From contig VTPC01000456.1 of assembly GCA_011009095.1 (NCBI GenBank), positions 71,117 to 135,116 of the forward strand: a stretch of DNA of 64,000 bases, in the 5' to 3' direction. A program made the translations under genes and the position numbers. This DNA is from Ignelater luminosus. Taxonomy: Eukaryota; Arthropoda; Insecta; Coleoptera; Elateridae. The notes beneath the pieces are model-generated. The model was given only the letters and a program-made list of their open reading frames with translations, was not told the origin of the DNA and searched no databases. Positions 1-11,849 of this stretch are shown in pieces. The number at the start of each line of letters is the position of its first letter. Positions within the stretch are counted from its first letter, which is position 1.

Positions 1-1780
1 CAAGGTTAACGTACTTTGAGGAAATTAATTTGATAAAATAAAACCGAATTTATTTATTGGACTGTCCTCTTTTTTACATTTTAATTGACATATCTCAATC
101 ACCAAATCCTGAAGTGACAGCCATATGCAAATCAATTAATTTAATACTACAAAATTATATTCAGAACTGAAAACTTCCATTCTTTAGTTAATATTTCAGT
201 TTCTTATGAATATTTCAAATTCCTTCCTATTGAAATTAATGGTACTCTTTAAAGGAGACAATTAAATATTTACGAATTGCTACGGTGTTTATCAAACTTT
301 AATCCCTACATTAAACATTAGGAAACTCTAACGGTCACCCCTAAATTTGATTCGCCCTATATACCAAAGTATAAGTACCATAGCTTTAATTTGATGAGGG
401 GACACTGAAATAATGATTCGCTAACCCTTGAAAATAGCCAGTCTCACCACTACAAATTTAATGTTCAATATTCATTAAATCGTTTTGTTTATCATTCATA
501 AACTTATTCCGCTATAAATTCCTATCTTCAAATAACTTTTGTAAAAGCTCCTTTTTAATCCAAAAGCTGCCAACAGATAAATGTTTTATTTATGTTTACT
601 CAAAAAAAATCTTTCTGGGCGTGAATGCATCTTAAAAATAAACGAAAGCAATATTAAATTTCATCTTTTTCTCCAACTTTATTTTTTCTTCTCTCTTAAA
701 CCCATCAACGTTGATTTAAAGAAGGAAAAAGTGCTCAACCTCTTTTATAAATTATAAGACGCAATTATATATAACTTGCTTTAAATTTAACAGCGCGTAC
801 GTACACATTTAGTCTCACCTTAAATTTGCTTAGCAAGTACAAACTCACACTATTTACCTAGAACTCCATAATTTAGTGAAGACATAGCTCCAATTTGCAG
901 TAAGACTGTTCGCGTTTCTTGATTAAATTTTACAAATTGAGTAGTATGTGCTATTAAAATGTAGCAGCAGCAGCAGGTGTGACGGTCAAATCGTATATTA
1001 ACATTATTTAAATTAATCTGCTATCATGATTTAATAATACTATTAATTATTGAATATTAGTTAGTGCTTTAATCTATTTAGATGTTGCCGTTTTGAAGCT
1101 TCTAAAAATATCCAAGAACATTACAATTTCTGATAAATATTTATTTCGCAACACAAAATAAAGGCAAACAATAAGCTTTTAAATTCTAAATAGGAACTGC
1201 TTAATGAAATCAAGAAAATTAATGCAAAGCAAAGATGTATTATAATCAAAACATGCTACACAACGTTTTTATAATGGCAGCTATCATTATGTACATGGTA
1301 AATGCCTAGCATTAAGAAGTTAATTGAAAACGGAAATTCCCGGGGATGTTTTAAGCTAAAATGCATAGGCAGATATGCTTAATTAGGAAAACAGCATGGA
1401 ATTAGTAACTAATTTTGCAAAAAGGGAAAAGCAAGAATTTCGTAAAATTGAGGTGACCTACAACATTCTTTGATGATGCAAGTTACTAAATCGGCATATT
1501 TTTGTTTCATTTAAGTCGATTTTGTTGAACTTGCAGATACACTTAACCAGTAGATCGGAAACTGGGGCGAAATTCATGTAAATTATACCTTGACAAATGT
1601 TTTACAAGCAAGTCACTTTTTTGTAGTAAGTTAACTTTGATTTATGTATTTGAAGTCTCCGACTTGCTCCAAATCCTGACCTCAGGCATGATTCTATGAG
1701 CGCCCTAAGTTTCATGTTCCTACTGTGTAGGTAGCGTATCACACAATTAAAGACCAAATCGTCAGAGTAAAACAAAACAT
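1..1780. other. AT-rich non-coding stretch
   Basis: I see no coding region of substance, no recognisable transposon and no RNA gene. The only simple repeat is a four-unit GCA run near 963-975. The composition is strongly AT-rich, as expected for an insect intron or intergenic DNA. Confidence 0.6.
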
Positions 1781-1789
1781 TTTTATTCA

Positions 1790-3690
1790 TTGCTCTCTCA
1801 TTCTACAGTTTCCAACGAAGTATCTGCGTAAGCGTTTGCAGCTTCTTAAAATATCATCCAATAGAATTATAAATAAAAATAGAACTAATCTGAAGTACAG
1901 TTTCCGGTTCCAACTCAGTTCCTACAACTTTTGTACAAACTTTGAATCCTTCTTATAAAGCCTTAATCCACATTCCTTTCCTTCAGAGCTCGCCACAGTT
2001 CGGTCCACGGCACTCTATCAAACGCTTTTTCCAGGTAAATAAAACAAGCGTGAAATTTCTTGTCGTACTCTATAGCTTTTTCACTTACTTATCTAAATGT
2101 AAAAATCAAGTCTTACGTGCGTGGACAGAATCCAGCCTGTGCTTTGTGCGGCTGATGTTTTACCTGCGATCTCAAACAAGATTAGAGAATTCTGCTGTAG
2201 ATTTTACCAGGTATACTTAGGAGAGAGATCTCGCGGTAATTTTGACATTCCCTGTGGTCTCATTTCTAAAAAAGAGGCACTATAACAAATATTTCCGTTT
2301 TTAGAAATTTTGCATGTACTCCATGCAAGTCTCAATGTTCTCAGAAACATGTCTTCACCAGTTTGGCCCATGTTCTTGATTATTTCTGATTTCTGTTTAC
2401 TAACTGTAATTTGTATTGGGTCTGTCGAAGATGCATCGCATTTTTTGTTCAGCAGATCGGAAAAATATTCCTTCCATCGTTTCATTATGTTTCTCTCTTT
2501 AGTGAGTAAATTCCCATTCTTATCTTCTAGAAACTTGAGCGGGCATAGCTGTTTATTCTTCTTCTTCAGGTTCTTAATAATTTTGTAAAACAGTTTTTAA
2601 TTTTCTTTAGCACTTTTTTCCATAAAATTTTCAAATTAAAAGTTTTCTTTTTTGCCTCTCTTACCACTACTTTAACCTTTCCCCTTTGCTAAGTGTAACG
2701 CTCATATGCTGATCTTCTCTCAGAATGGAGTTGTCCTTCAGTAGCTAAGTACTCCTTCCACTTTTCTGTTTTCATTTTAACTTCCGCTTTTACTTCTTTA
2801 TTCCACCAGCGAGTAGTTCTTTTCCCAGCTCGTCCACATGAAATCGTTCCAGGCAGCTTGAATATTTGCCGCTTCTTCCTCTATTTTTACTTGAAATACT
2901 TCTTGTTATACTAGGCTCTTAAGTTTCCAAACTTATATTTTCTCAACCACTTTTGTTTTGTTCTTCTTTTTTTGATTCTGCATGGGTTGGACGCTTTGTA
3001 CGTTACTAAAAGGTAGTGATTGCTTTCAATCTCAGGACCTCTTTTAACCCTAATGTCTTTAATTTCCAGGCAGGTCCTGCTGTTTTACAAGGTTACAATG
3101 TATAAAGAATTTTTCTTCTCCTGAACCAAAATTTTTCTCGTACTTTTGTGGATAGTTTTGTGGGAAAACATTGTGTCGACTACCGCTAGATGACTAGCTA
3201 TACAGAACTGTTCCTTTCAGATTTACCAAATCGTTCCAGGACTTTCTGTTAGCCTTCAACGTCGTTACCAACTCTCCAAGTAAAGTCTCCAACCACAAGT
3301 CATTTTGGTTTTCGTCTTTAATAGTCTGTAATTCTTGGTAAAATTCATCTTTTATCTCGGCTAAATCATCTTTATTAGATCCCTATGCAGCCACTATTGT
3401 AGTGAACTCTCCTCTTCCTTCCTTGTCGAGTGATAAACACATTAATCGTTCATTTATAAATTTCTAATCCTTGGTTTTCTTAGAGCTCGGGCCCTCTACT
3501 GTAAAGGAACACCAGAATAGGATAGTAGGAAGCCTTGTGTCAGTTGCTTGCACCCACTAACTTTCATCTACCAAAATTTTTAAATTTCTCACTTCTTCCA
3601 CAAGCTTTTGCTTCTTGCCCAACAAACTTTGCACATTCCACATAGCATAATTCAAAAGTCCATTTCCACGCCAAGTCATTGCCATTGTAA
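1790..3690 (-). mobile_element. decayed non-LTR retrotransposon (LINE 1), endonuclease plus reverse transcriptase
   Basis: Read on the minus strand, the copy opens near 3685 with Met and the endonuclease start motif MWNVQSLLGKK followed by LVEE, typical of the apurinic-type endonuclease of LINEs. Downstream come RWKEYFSDLLN (near 2480), an RT block ending LRLAWSTCKISKNG, then FDRVPWTELWRALKE near 2000 (the RT 'DxVPW' region), IQSLYKSC, and a collapsed AYADD-like box (AYADTSLETVE) near 1830. Reading frames change repeatedly and many stops are present, so this is dead. The wording of its RT is close to that of the plus-strand LINE at 52.9-54.9 kb, which suggests the same clade. The 5' leader probably continues to about 4000, where no protein can be followed. 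Two short open frames on the plus strand at 1942-2220 and 2310-2588 are antisense shadows. Confidence 0.85.
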
Positions 3691-4499
3691 TCCGTCCGGG
3701 TTTCTTATTCTTCTATCTTCTTGTAATCAATAAAATTCGGGTATGCGGTGGATTCACCTGCAGCACCCTAGCTAAGCAGAAGGGCTGTCTCCTCAAAGCG
3801 TCAAAGTACGCTACCCTGCAGCTAGATATTAAAGCATCTACTTCCTACTCAGTAATTACTCAGGTTACTGCAGGGATCCCTCATCCTTTCTTAAACGGGC
3901 TTGGGATTGGCTACGACGGAGTTCAGTGTTACCAAACTAATGTCATTAATTCATACCTCATATTCTATTATCGTATATCACTGATGAAGTCGTTTGCGAT
4001 ATATGCGAACTTGGTAGCTTGAAAACTAAAAATCAACCTTCCGTAACATGAAGAAGAACATTTGTTTGAGAACTGCCCCCTTGAGGAAATTTTCTATTGT
4101 TTTTGTTGTTTTTTTTTAGAACTAGCAGGATTGTCTGTTCGGCGCAGCAAGTATAACTGCTAATTTAAAAAAATGCCTGCAAGTCGCAATCAATCGGAAA
4201 AAAGCACTGATAAACCGGAAAACGTACTCTACTGATCTAATGAGTTTGACTTTCCCAAACTAGAAGAATTTAAGACATTTCAAAAATACAGTGTAAGTTG
4301 CACAAAACAAAGATTTGACAAGGGCTAGGGATTGTCTTGACTTTAGCATTCTATAGAATCCCATTGTGTTTTGTAGTTTGAGTGTATGCAAAATTTTATA
4401 AATTACCGGCCTGGAAGTGGCAGATTCTTACGAGATTATTGGCCAGTCGGGGACGTATCTCTTCAGAAATTTCATTTTGTCTACAAATTCCTGGCATTG

Positions 4500-5600
4500 G
4501 TAGATTAGTGAAGCGAATTGTCTGTCAGGACGTCTGCATAGTGATGCAGATGCAGATATGCAACAAAATGCCAATATTCGGTTAAAAAACTGATAATAAT
4601 GGGCTCATACATCGGCTTTTGTTGGGTGATATAGTCAACTTCTACTACTCTAGTATAACAAATCTTCTTAGCCACTGTCTTACTTCCTTCTGGTGGCAAC
4701 AGTTCCTGCGTATTCCGCGCTGCTTTCAGTCTTGATTCTATCGGATGCAGAAAAAAGTATATGGTGGGTTGTCGGTCTGGGCCATTGATGGTTTGACAGG
4801 GAGTACCACAAAAACTTCTACGATGTTTTTTATTTCTTCTCCTATACTTCAACACCACATTGAAGTATTGATAGGACTGCTTTTTCATAAATTGTAGCGA
4901 CTATTTTAAGTGATGTGCCCTATCTTGTCTGAACCATTCTTCAAATCACATGTTAGAGTCGACGCGCGTACCCAGATAGTTTGTTTGACTAATCTTAGTG
5001 ATTGGCTCGCCGAATATTCTGATTTTTGCATTTCATTGGACTTTCCTTCTAAGCTGGAGGAAAACTTGATAGAGCCAGCTTTTGACTAACTGTTAATTTT
5101 TTAACTTGTGGTTTCCAAAAGCTGCTGTTCTAGGTCTCGGCGGTTTTCAGCTTCTGGCAGCATCACAATATCGCCTTTGATGCAGAACTTTAGATTGTGC
5201 ATCCATTACAAAATTTCAAAGCGTCAGGTCAAGTATTCATCCTTGTAAACAACCTTTAGTTGCAACTTAAATGTCTCACAGCTAGTTGTTGACAGGTGAA
5301 CCATTCGATTTTCTTGGTAGCTTGCTAAACTGTTGTGTGTTGTGTGATAGTCGTAATTGCTGAATTTTGTTGAGTACAGTCGGCCACCAAACGTTATCGA
5401 ACAGTCCTCGGATGTCTGTAAATAAATTTTTATCTTGAGGATTCTACGAAAATTACTATCACTTGATTGCTTATACTGCGCTCCTTACCTTGTCGTTGTT
5501 GGGTCTCTTGCGTGATGATTTTTGACCAAAATTGTTCTTTTTGCCGTTTCTCCCAGTTCTGGTAATAAGGTTAGAGGTTTTATCAATTTTGGATTACTGA
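4500..5600 (-). mobile_element. decayed LINE 2, C-terminal half of reverse transcriptase
   Basis: On the minus strand, GDIVMLPEAENRRDLEQQL (near 5170-5115) corresponds to the catalytic YADD box and the helix after it; the box itself reads KGDIV, so the ADD is lost. It is followed near 4990-4955 by IFGEPITKISQTNYLGTRVD, the RT thumb motif with YLG. An open frame of 127 codons at 4505-4888 lies just downstream in the position of the LINE C-terminal domain, but I cannot match its residues. The upstream part (5200-5600) contains fragments of the same strand that I cannot align with confidence. Several frameshifts and stops make this a relic. It is separate from LINE 1, because its C-terminus lies upstream of LINE 1's N-terminus on the same strand. 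Confidence 0.65.
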
Positions 5601-6064
5601 ATTCACGATCTCAGGCTTTTGTGACGAGGTTGCCCATTTTTTCTTATTAGAAAATACCCCAATAATAAGCAATTTTCTAGCAGCTGGGCAGTGTAGTTCA
5701 CTAATTGTTCTATCTCGGAGACTTTCTTTTCTTCTATTTGACGAAGTGCCTATAGTACATACAGTGTTTATTTCTTCGTCACTGTGAATTTCATTTGAAA
5801 GTTCTTCGATTTGCTTCTATTCGAGCTATCTTGAACCTTGTCATTATCAGGGAGCAGAGTGGGTAGTGCTCTTTTAAAGGAGGTTTTCAACAAATCGGTG
5901 TAGCCTCCGGCGTTCTAAGTGAAGTCTGAATGGAAGTGTTTTTTATCTTAATGGTGGCCAGTTTATAAACTGCCCATCAAGGAGTTGATTTAAGATAAGT
6001 TTGACCAAATTCTTGTCATAATTTGTTACTTTTTTAATATTTTCCTTGAGATCTTTTCATTTTC

Positions 6065-6435
6065 GTGCCAGAGCCAAGAATTGAACACTTCAAGCTCACC
6101 AAGGCCAAAAAAGAAAAAATGAGCAAGTGGAAGATCAAAACCATGCTGACTTGCTTTTTCGATAGCCAGGAAATCGTCTACAAACGGTTTGTGACTCACG
6201 GCCAAACGGTAAACCAACAATTTTACCGAGAAAGTTCTTGAAAGAATTTGAAAGAAGGTCATGCGTGTGAGACCAAGCATCAAGGCAACTGGGAGCTGCA
6301 TCTTGACAATGCGCCTTGTCACACTGCATTTGAAATTAATGAGTTCTTGGCAAGTAGCCAAGTATGTAGCCCCTCATTCTTCCGACTTGAGTCCTTGTGA
6401 CGTTTTTCTCTTTCCAAGATTGAAAAATCCCCTCT
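6065..6435 (+). mobile_element. mariner-family transposase fragment
   Basis: The plus strand reads SSSPRPKKKKMSKWKIKTML, then FDSQEIVYKRFVTHGQTVNQ, then RVRP, then WELHLDNAPCHTAF and finally APHSSDLSPCDVFLFPRLK. This is the second half of a mariner transposase. The Asp of LDNAPCH and the Asp of SPCD are the second and third catalytic acidic residues of the DD34D triad. The frame changes at least three times (after FYRESS, after RPSIKAT, and before APHSS) and stops are present, so the gene is dead. The N-terminal helix-turn-helix and first catalytic Asp were not found. Antisense open frames at 6026-6361 are shadows. A CT-rich tract begins immediately after the last recognisable residue. Confidence 0.85.
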
Positions 6436-6490
6436 CCCCCCTCTCCGTCTCTCCCTCTCCCTCTCTTTCTCTTTTTCTCTTCCTCGTTCT
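6428..6490. repeat. CT-rich low-complexity tract
   Basis: An imperfect run of C and T with CCCTCT and CTCTTT units, directly after the mariner remnant. Only the plus strand is pyrimidine-rich. Confidence 0.8.
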
Positions 6491-6499
6491 ATTAATTTA

Positions 6500-7850
6500 A
6501 GTCAAAGTACTGAGAATCGTAAAAGCAGCTGGTTATCGCTGTATGTGTGTTTTAGTTAGATAAATCATTTTGAATCTCAGAATCTTAGACACACCGGTCG
6601 ATCTGTCTTAACACCAAACCTGAGATGTTACGAACTCTGGAGTCAAATTAGTATAGAGTGAATTTTAATCAAATAGTTCAAATCCCACTGTTAATAGCGT
6701 AAATTGCACTAATTTGCAATTATTATGATAAAATATTTGACGGCCAAGTTATTACGCAAGAAAACTTGCTTAAGCTAGTTTTATGTTATTAGGATTCTCT
6801 TCTGTACATAAAGATTATAAACCATAGGAATCAGTTTTTATACTTTACGTCTATTACAAATCTTATAAAGAAGTAACAAGGGTAAATAAAGAAATATAAA
6901 GAATCTTAACAACCTTTCTAATGATTTTTTTAAAATCTTAATTTCAAAATGTATAAGGTTTATTAGAAAAAGAAATAAAATAGAAAGAGTTATAAGGTAA
7001 CAAATTTGACAATTAGACAGTTAATATCTAACAAGTGAAAATATTTACATCTTCCCATTCAAAGCTATGTATGTAAGCCTGTTAAAAGACAAATTAAGAT
7101 CTTTATTAGATTAATATTGTATGAAGCAAATTGTAACCTGACTTTTCAGGTACTTATTCTTCTTATCTTTAATTACTTTAATTACTTTTCTGTCTAATGA
7201 TGAAACCATCTTTGTTATAAGAGTTCGTGCAAGTTTGAGTATCGCATATAAATAAAAAATTGTTTGTCAAAAAGTTTAAATTAATTTAATACTAATAAAT
7301 TAATCTGAAGGTTGTTTATTAATTAACGTAATGTTAAGAAATCTGGTTGAGAGGTTTACTTTTATAAAACAAAATTTATAATGAAATAAAGTAAATATAA
7401 GGATAATAAAGAAGAATTTCTAATAATAAAAGCTTAGCTCACCGCTGTCTTTGGAATTGCCAAAACCTTCAGGTTCGGTTTAAGATTCAAGTTGGCCTTC
7501 AGAATACTTGCCGTTTTCATTCTTTTTGTTTTATGAAAAATACTCAAGATGCAAAATTAAAACATTTAATTTGAAAAAACAAAATTATCACTGCCTTTAC
7601 ATTAAATGACTAACTGTTACCATTACAAGTTTTAATTAATTATTTAATAATTAATCTTAAGATTGAGTTTTACATTGTCATACTATCTGCTGATTAACTC
7701 ACTTTAGAATGTTGCCCGATTTTCTGTTTAAAGAAAATCTTGCAACTAACACATTTTATCAAAAGCTTGATTCTTAAAAAAAAGATTCTTTTGGAGTCTT
7801 AGAACACAACGATTCTATTGTCCCATTAACACGTGCACGTTTGAATTAAA
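6500..7850. other. AT-rich non-coding stretch
   Basis: No long open frames, no recognised transposon. The composition is extremely AT-rich with many short A and T runs. Confidence 0.55.
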
Positions 7851-7859
7851 GTTTATATA

Positions 7860-8642
7860 CAGGGTGTCTCCAAAAGGTTGGGACGTGGCTTAACTGCACT
7901 CCTGGGATAAAAATAAGATTTAACCCAACTCACCTATATTCAAAATTGTCTCGTTAAGTTGGTACGAAGCGTCAAAGTTTTTTGAAAAAAAAAATAAATT
8001 TTGCGTTTAAAAATAGTAGGCTTTGATCGATTTTTATAATTTTTGGTATGGCATGTTTTGTGACTATAAGTCACGTTTCGAGATGGTTTTGGTCTTCATC
8101 AGTAAGTTATAAGTGTATTAAACAAGAATGTCGCAGTACAGACTTGTTGATAACTTTTTAGTGCCTAGGCTGAGAACTTTCAATTTTTTTTCCAAAAAGA
8201 TACTTTGTTTTGAAACATTTTTTGTATCTTTGTAATTTTTGATAACGCTTAAGGTTTGTCCGCAAAAAAAATAAAATCAGATCTGATGATCATGCTTTTT
8301 TGATTTACATTTACTGATTTGCCATTTTAAGATAGGTATTCCGGCTAACTAGATTATTTCTAGATTATTCTTATCAAAAAAAATTCAAAGTTCTCAGGCT
8401 AAGCACTAAAAAGTTGTCGACAAATCTGTACTGCGACATTCGTGTTTAATTCACTTACAACTTACTGATGATGACCAAAACCATCTCGAAACGTTACAGT
8501 TACAAAACATGCCATGCCAAAAATTATAAAAATCGATCAAAGCCGAGACGATTTTGAATATAGGTAAGTTGGGTTAAATCTTCTTATTTTTATCCCAGAA
8601 GTCTGCAGTTAAGCCATGTCCCAACCTTTTGGAGACATCCTG
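7860..8642. mobile_element. foldback / long-TIR MITE, Tc1-mariner-like ends, TA target duplication
   Basis: The ends are inverted copies: the left begins CAGGGTGTCTCCAAAAGG and the right ends with the complement of CAGGATGTCTCCAAAAGG. Both are flanked by TA (7858-7859 and 8643-8644). The inverted homology is not confined to the tips. The left arm (7860 to about 8200) pairs with the right arm (about 8374-8642) almost throughout, including the stretches around GACCAAAACCATCTCGAAACG and GTACTGCGACATTC. The right arm lacks about 75 bp present in the left arm near 7955-8030. The loop of about 170 bp carries no coding capacity. Length, TA duplication and absence of transposase fit a non-autonomous element mobilised by a Tc1/mariner-type transposase; the family name is not known to me. 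Confidence 0.85.
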
Positions 8643-8649
8643 TATAAGA

Positions 8650-11600
8650 AATTATCGCTATGATTTGACGCATATGCAGAATGACAAATTATTTAACTTC
8701 AGTTTCTAGCTTATAATAATTTTCTAATATGAGTTGCAACATGCAGTATCTAGTCTTGACGACATCCGCGACACCTATCTTGGTTGTTATCTTTGGGATA
8801 ATGTAGTGCAACAATATCACATGGTTGGTGTGATAACATTAAAATTTGAATAGTTAGTTAAGAATTGACACTTTCCAATAATATACGTCCTGCAACTATA
8901 GTCCTTTAGTTTGCAAATATACAGAATTCGTTTATCTCCTTGATGGAGGCAAAATTAGCAACAAATTATGTATAATTAGTACGAACGGCATATTTCTTAA
9001 CTTTGTGTTCTATTCAGGATTTAATTTTTAATTAGAATTTCTTGATACGTTTCATTGAGTTTCTATATGTAAATGAATTTCTTTGTAGAACATTTTCGTT
9101 AAATTGTATCTCCATGTTTAACTTAATAACTAATTAAATTGTTTCCTTCTCGGAAAATACTCTAAAGCATTTAAATATCCCGCATCCGTATGTTGTTTTG
9201 TCATCATAACATTTTTAAAGGCAACATGCTTTCTACCTCAAAAGCTTACTAAACAAATCGGATTCTTTATCTCTTTGCAAACAAGGTAACTAAAGCAGAT
9301 TGCCTAAAAAAAATAAAACAAAACTGAAAGGGACAGCCTTCTCTTTTGTTATCTAACAGAAAGCGTTGCTTTCTGTTTTGTAAATCGATAAGTTTTCTAT
9401 GCCCATTTAAATAATGTGTTGTATAGCTTTGACAACATGTACGCACGTGATGATACGATAATTAGTGGGCGTACTAACATTGTCCTACATAATCCGCTAC
9501 AGGAATGGTATCGCATCCGATCAATACAGCTGATAAGTTGAACATGCTAGAAGTAATATGGGCAAAATGTCCCAATTGAATTAGGGATATAAATCTTAAC
9601 AAACAGGAAAGGGTTGTAGAGTGAGATAAAGCTCAAAGCAATTCCATAGTAATTACAATTTAATTCTGTAGCGGTCAGCGTATGGTTTTGTTAAAATTAG
9701 TACAAAAGCCTGAAAGAATTCATCAAGCTCTTATATCCCCATTTAAAATTTAGTGAAACTCGGTGTAAACACTTTTAAAAGCATTAAAAGAGAAACAACT
9801 CGGTTTTCAAAGTAAAACAAGGTTTTAATAAATAATTTATAGAGATCTTTTCTTTAGCAACAAGTTTAACTTTTAATGAAAATAAGAATAAAATCTCGAT
9901 CAGAGCTCGCAACTTTCCGCGTCAGCTTAGATTCATGAAAGTTGACAAATGTAATTGGCATTGAGATTACTCAGAATTCTTCTAAATAATTCATTAGTCT
10001 TCTAATATATTGCGTCGCTATCACTAGTGTCGGATGGGATTAGAACGTGACATGCTGCACAGCGACAGATAATCCCAAGCGGCCGCGTCTTCGGTGTCAT
10101 TACGGTTAGGAGTCGTGTCGCTGCTCTAATTCAATTACCAAACTTGTAATGATACACAAGTGCTTCGACTAATTATTTCATTAATTATCACAATAAATCC
10201 ATAAAATTATTAATCAAGACAAAAGGGAGTGAAACCAAGGGAAAAATTGCGATGTCACACACGAAATACGACTCGGCACTGAACCTTAACAAGACCCGGA
10301 ACTGGAAATAACGCAGTATGCAGCCACGGGCGAAGATTTAATAAGCCGTGTGTACACGGACAAGTACAAGAGAGTCGCAAGGCTTAAGACAATGCCGTGA
10401 CAAGATGCATTATTCATGTTCCAGAACAAATATAAGCGAGGATGGATATCATCATTTAGCTGCTGCCGGGAGATTGTCAGCCCTCGGCAATTTACGCATA
10501 GCTTGCCTTGTATATTGTTATTACATTGTCGTTGAGGTGCTATAATTGTTCACCAGAAAAGCTGAATATTTAATCTGTTGCATTACATAAGTGGATGCTT
10601 TATAATATGTGCACTTTATCACTTCTAAAATTACCATCTCCTTTATCCCGGCCTTGTAAAATAAAACAGCAGTACATCCGACATGCTTGAAATTTTTAAT
10701 TTGTGTAAAACATTTAATGTCAGGGTTCATCATTTAGGGTTAGTTAAAAGTTTTGAAAGTTAAACTTTTTTTTTAATAACGAACGAAGTTTAAGAGTTTT
10801 TTGTATTTACTTTTTCTGAAGCTTCGTTACATAAAATTCTTCTACTTGTAAGTAAAATATAATTAAAACGTCACATGATGAATAACTAAGACGTCATTGG
10901 GATTTTATACGTAATAATATTTTGACAAAGTACAAGGAGAGACTTTTATGCCTGAAGTTTTTTCAGGATGATACGTTCACACGAAAGTTTAATTTTTAAT
11001 TTAGCTTACAGGCAATTAACACCAAGAAAGAAATCTCTCAAGTCTTCTCGTATTACGTCATGAGATTTAATTAGACATATTTTTAAATTCATACTGCGAT
11101 ATCAAATCAATAGAATCAAATTAACCATTTCTCAAGTTATTTACTTAACTTAAAATAATTTTACTGTTGTTCGGTTCAAAAATTTTTGTACTACTTGAAA
11201 GCTTAATGAATTTCTCATTGTCATTAGTTAAACTTGAAAGTCAATCTTGATAATATACCAATAAAAAGTATTTCTTAGTAGTTGCCTGGTAATGCAAATG
11301 AAAGTCAAAAATCCTACATGCTTCTTCTGAGATTTCTGAAATCAAAAAGATAAATGTGAGCACCACTATAATTTTACTTAAGGGAATCTTTAAACCATTA
11401 GAAAATCACGCAAAGTCAACACTTTGCTGTAAAAGTCAACAGTCAGTATGAACAAATTATAAATCTTTAGCTTCTACTACACAAAAGGCTCATCGCGTAG
11501 CAGCACCTCTAAAAGGTCATCATCCGTCGTTGTTTCTCTATAACCTTTACAGATTGAAAATGAATTTTCCACAAGATGATCTTGATTTTTGTAACTAGAA

Positions 11601-11840
11601 GAAAATCATGCAGTAGCTCCGAAGCAGTTTACTCCTTCCTCATTGTATATGCGTCCAGAAACTTGTCCAGTACCTCATGATGTCAACCCAAGGATGTTTT
11701 CTTAGTCCTTCCACTGTAGTCCTTGCCGTGTTTTAACTAAAAAGACAAGGAATTTTGAATTCGTTACACAGCAAGAGGTTTCCAATCATACACAAGGTAA
11801 CAAATGCTGGAGATGGTGCAGCAAAGCACTTGGCCTTCCA
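8650..11840. other. non-coding stretch with one GC-richer patch
   Basis: Mostly AT-rich with no recognised protein. A patch at about 10020-10420 is clearly richer in GC, contains a NotI-type GCGGCCGC and the motifs GGATTAGA and TAATCCC close together (10035-10080), the kind bound by K50 homeodomains. It could be a regulatory block or an untranslated exon; no frame gives a recognisable peptide. Confidence 0.4.
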
Positions 11841-11849
11841 AAAGAATAC

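Noticed and set aside
1942..2588. Two plus-strand open frames of 92 codons each
   Set aside because: They are antisense to the reverse transcriptase of LINE 1, whose minus-strand motifs are clear in the same bases.
4505..4888. 127-codon minus-strand frame as an independent gene
   Set aside because: It lies directly downstream of LINE RT motifs on the same strand and shows no domain; best read as part of the LINE remnant.
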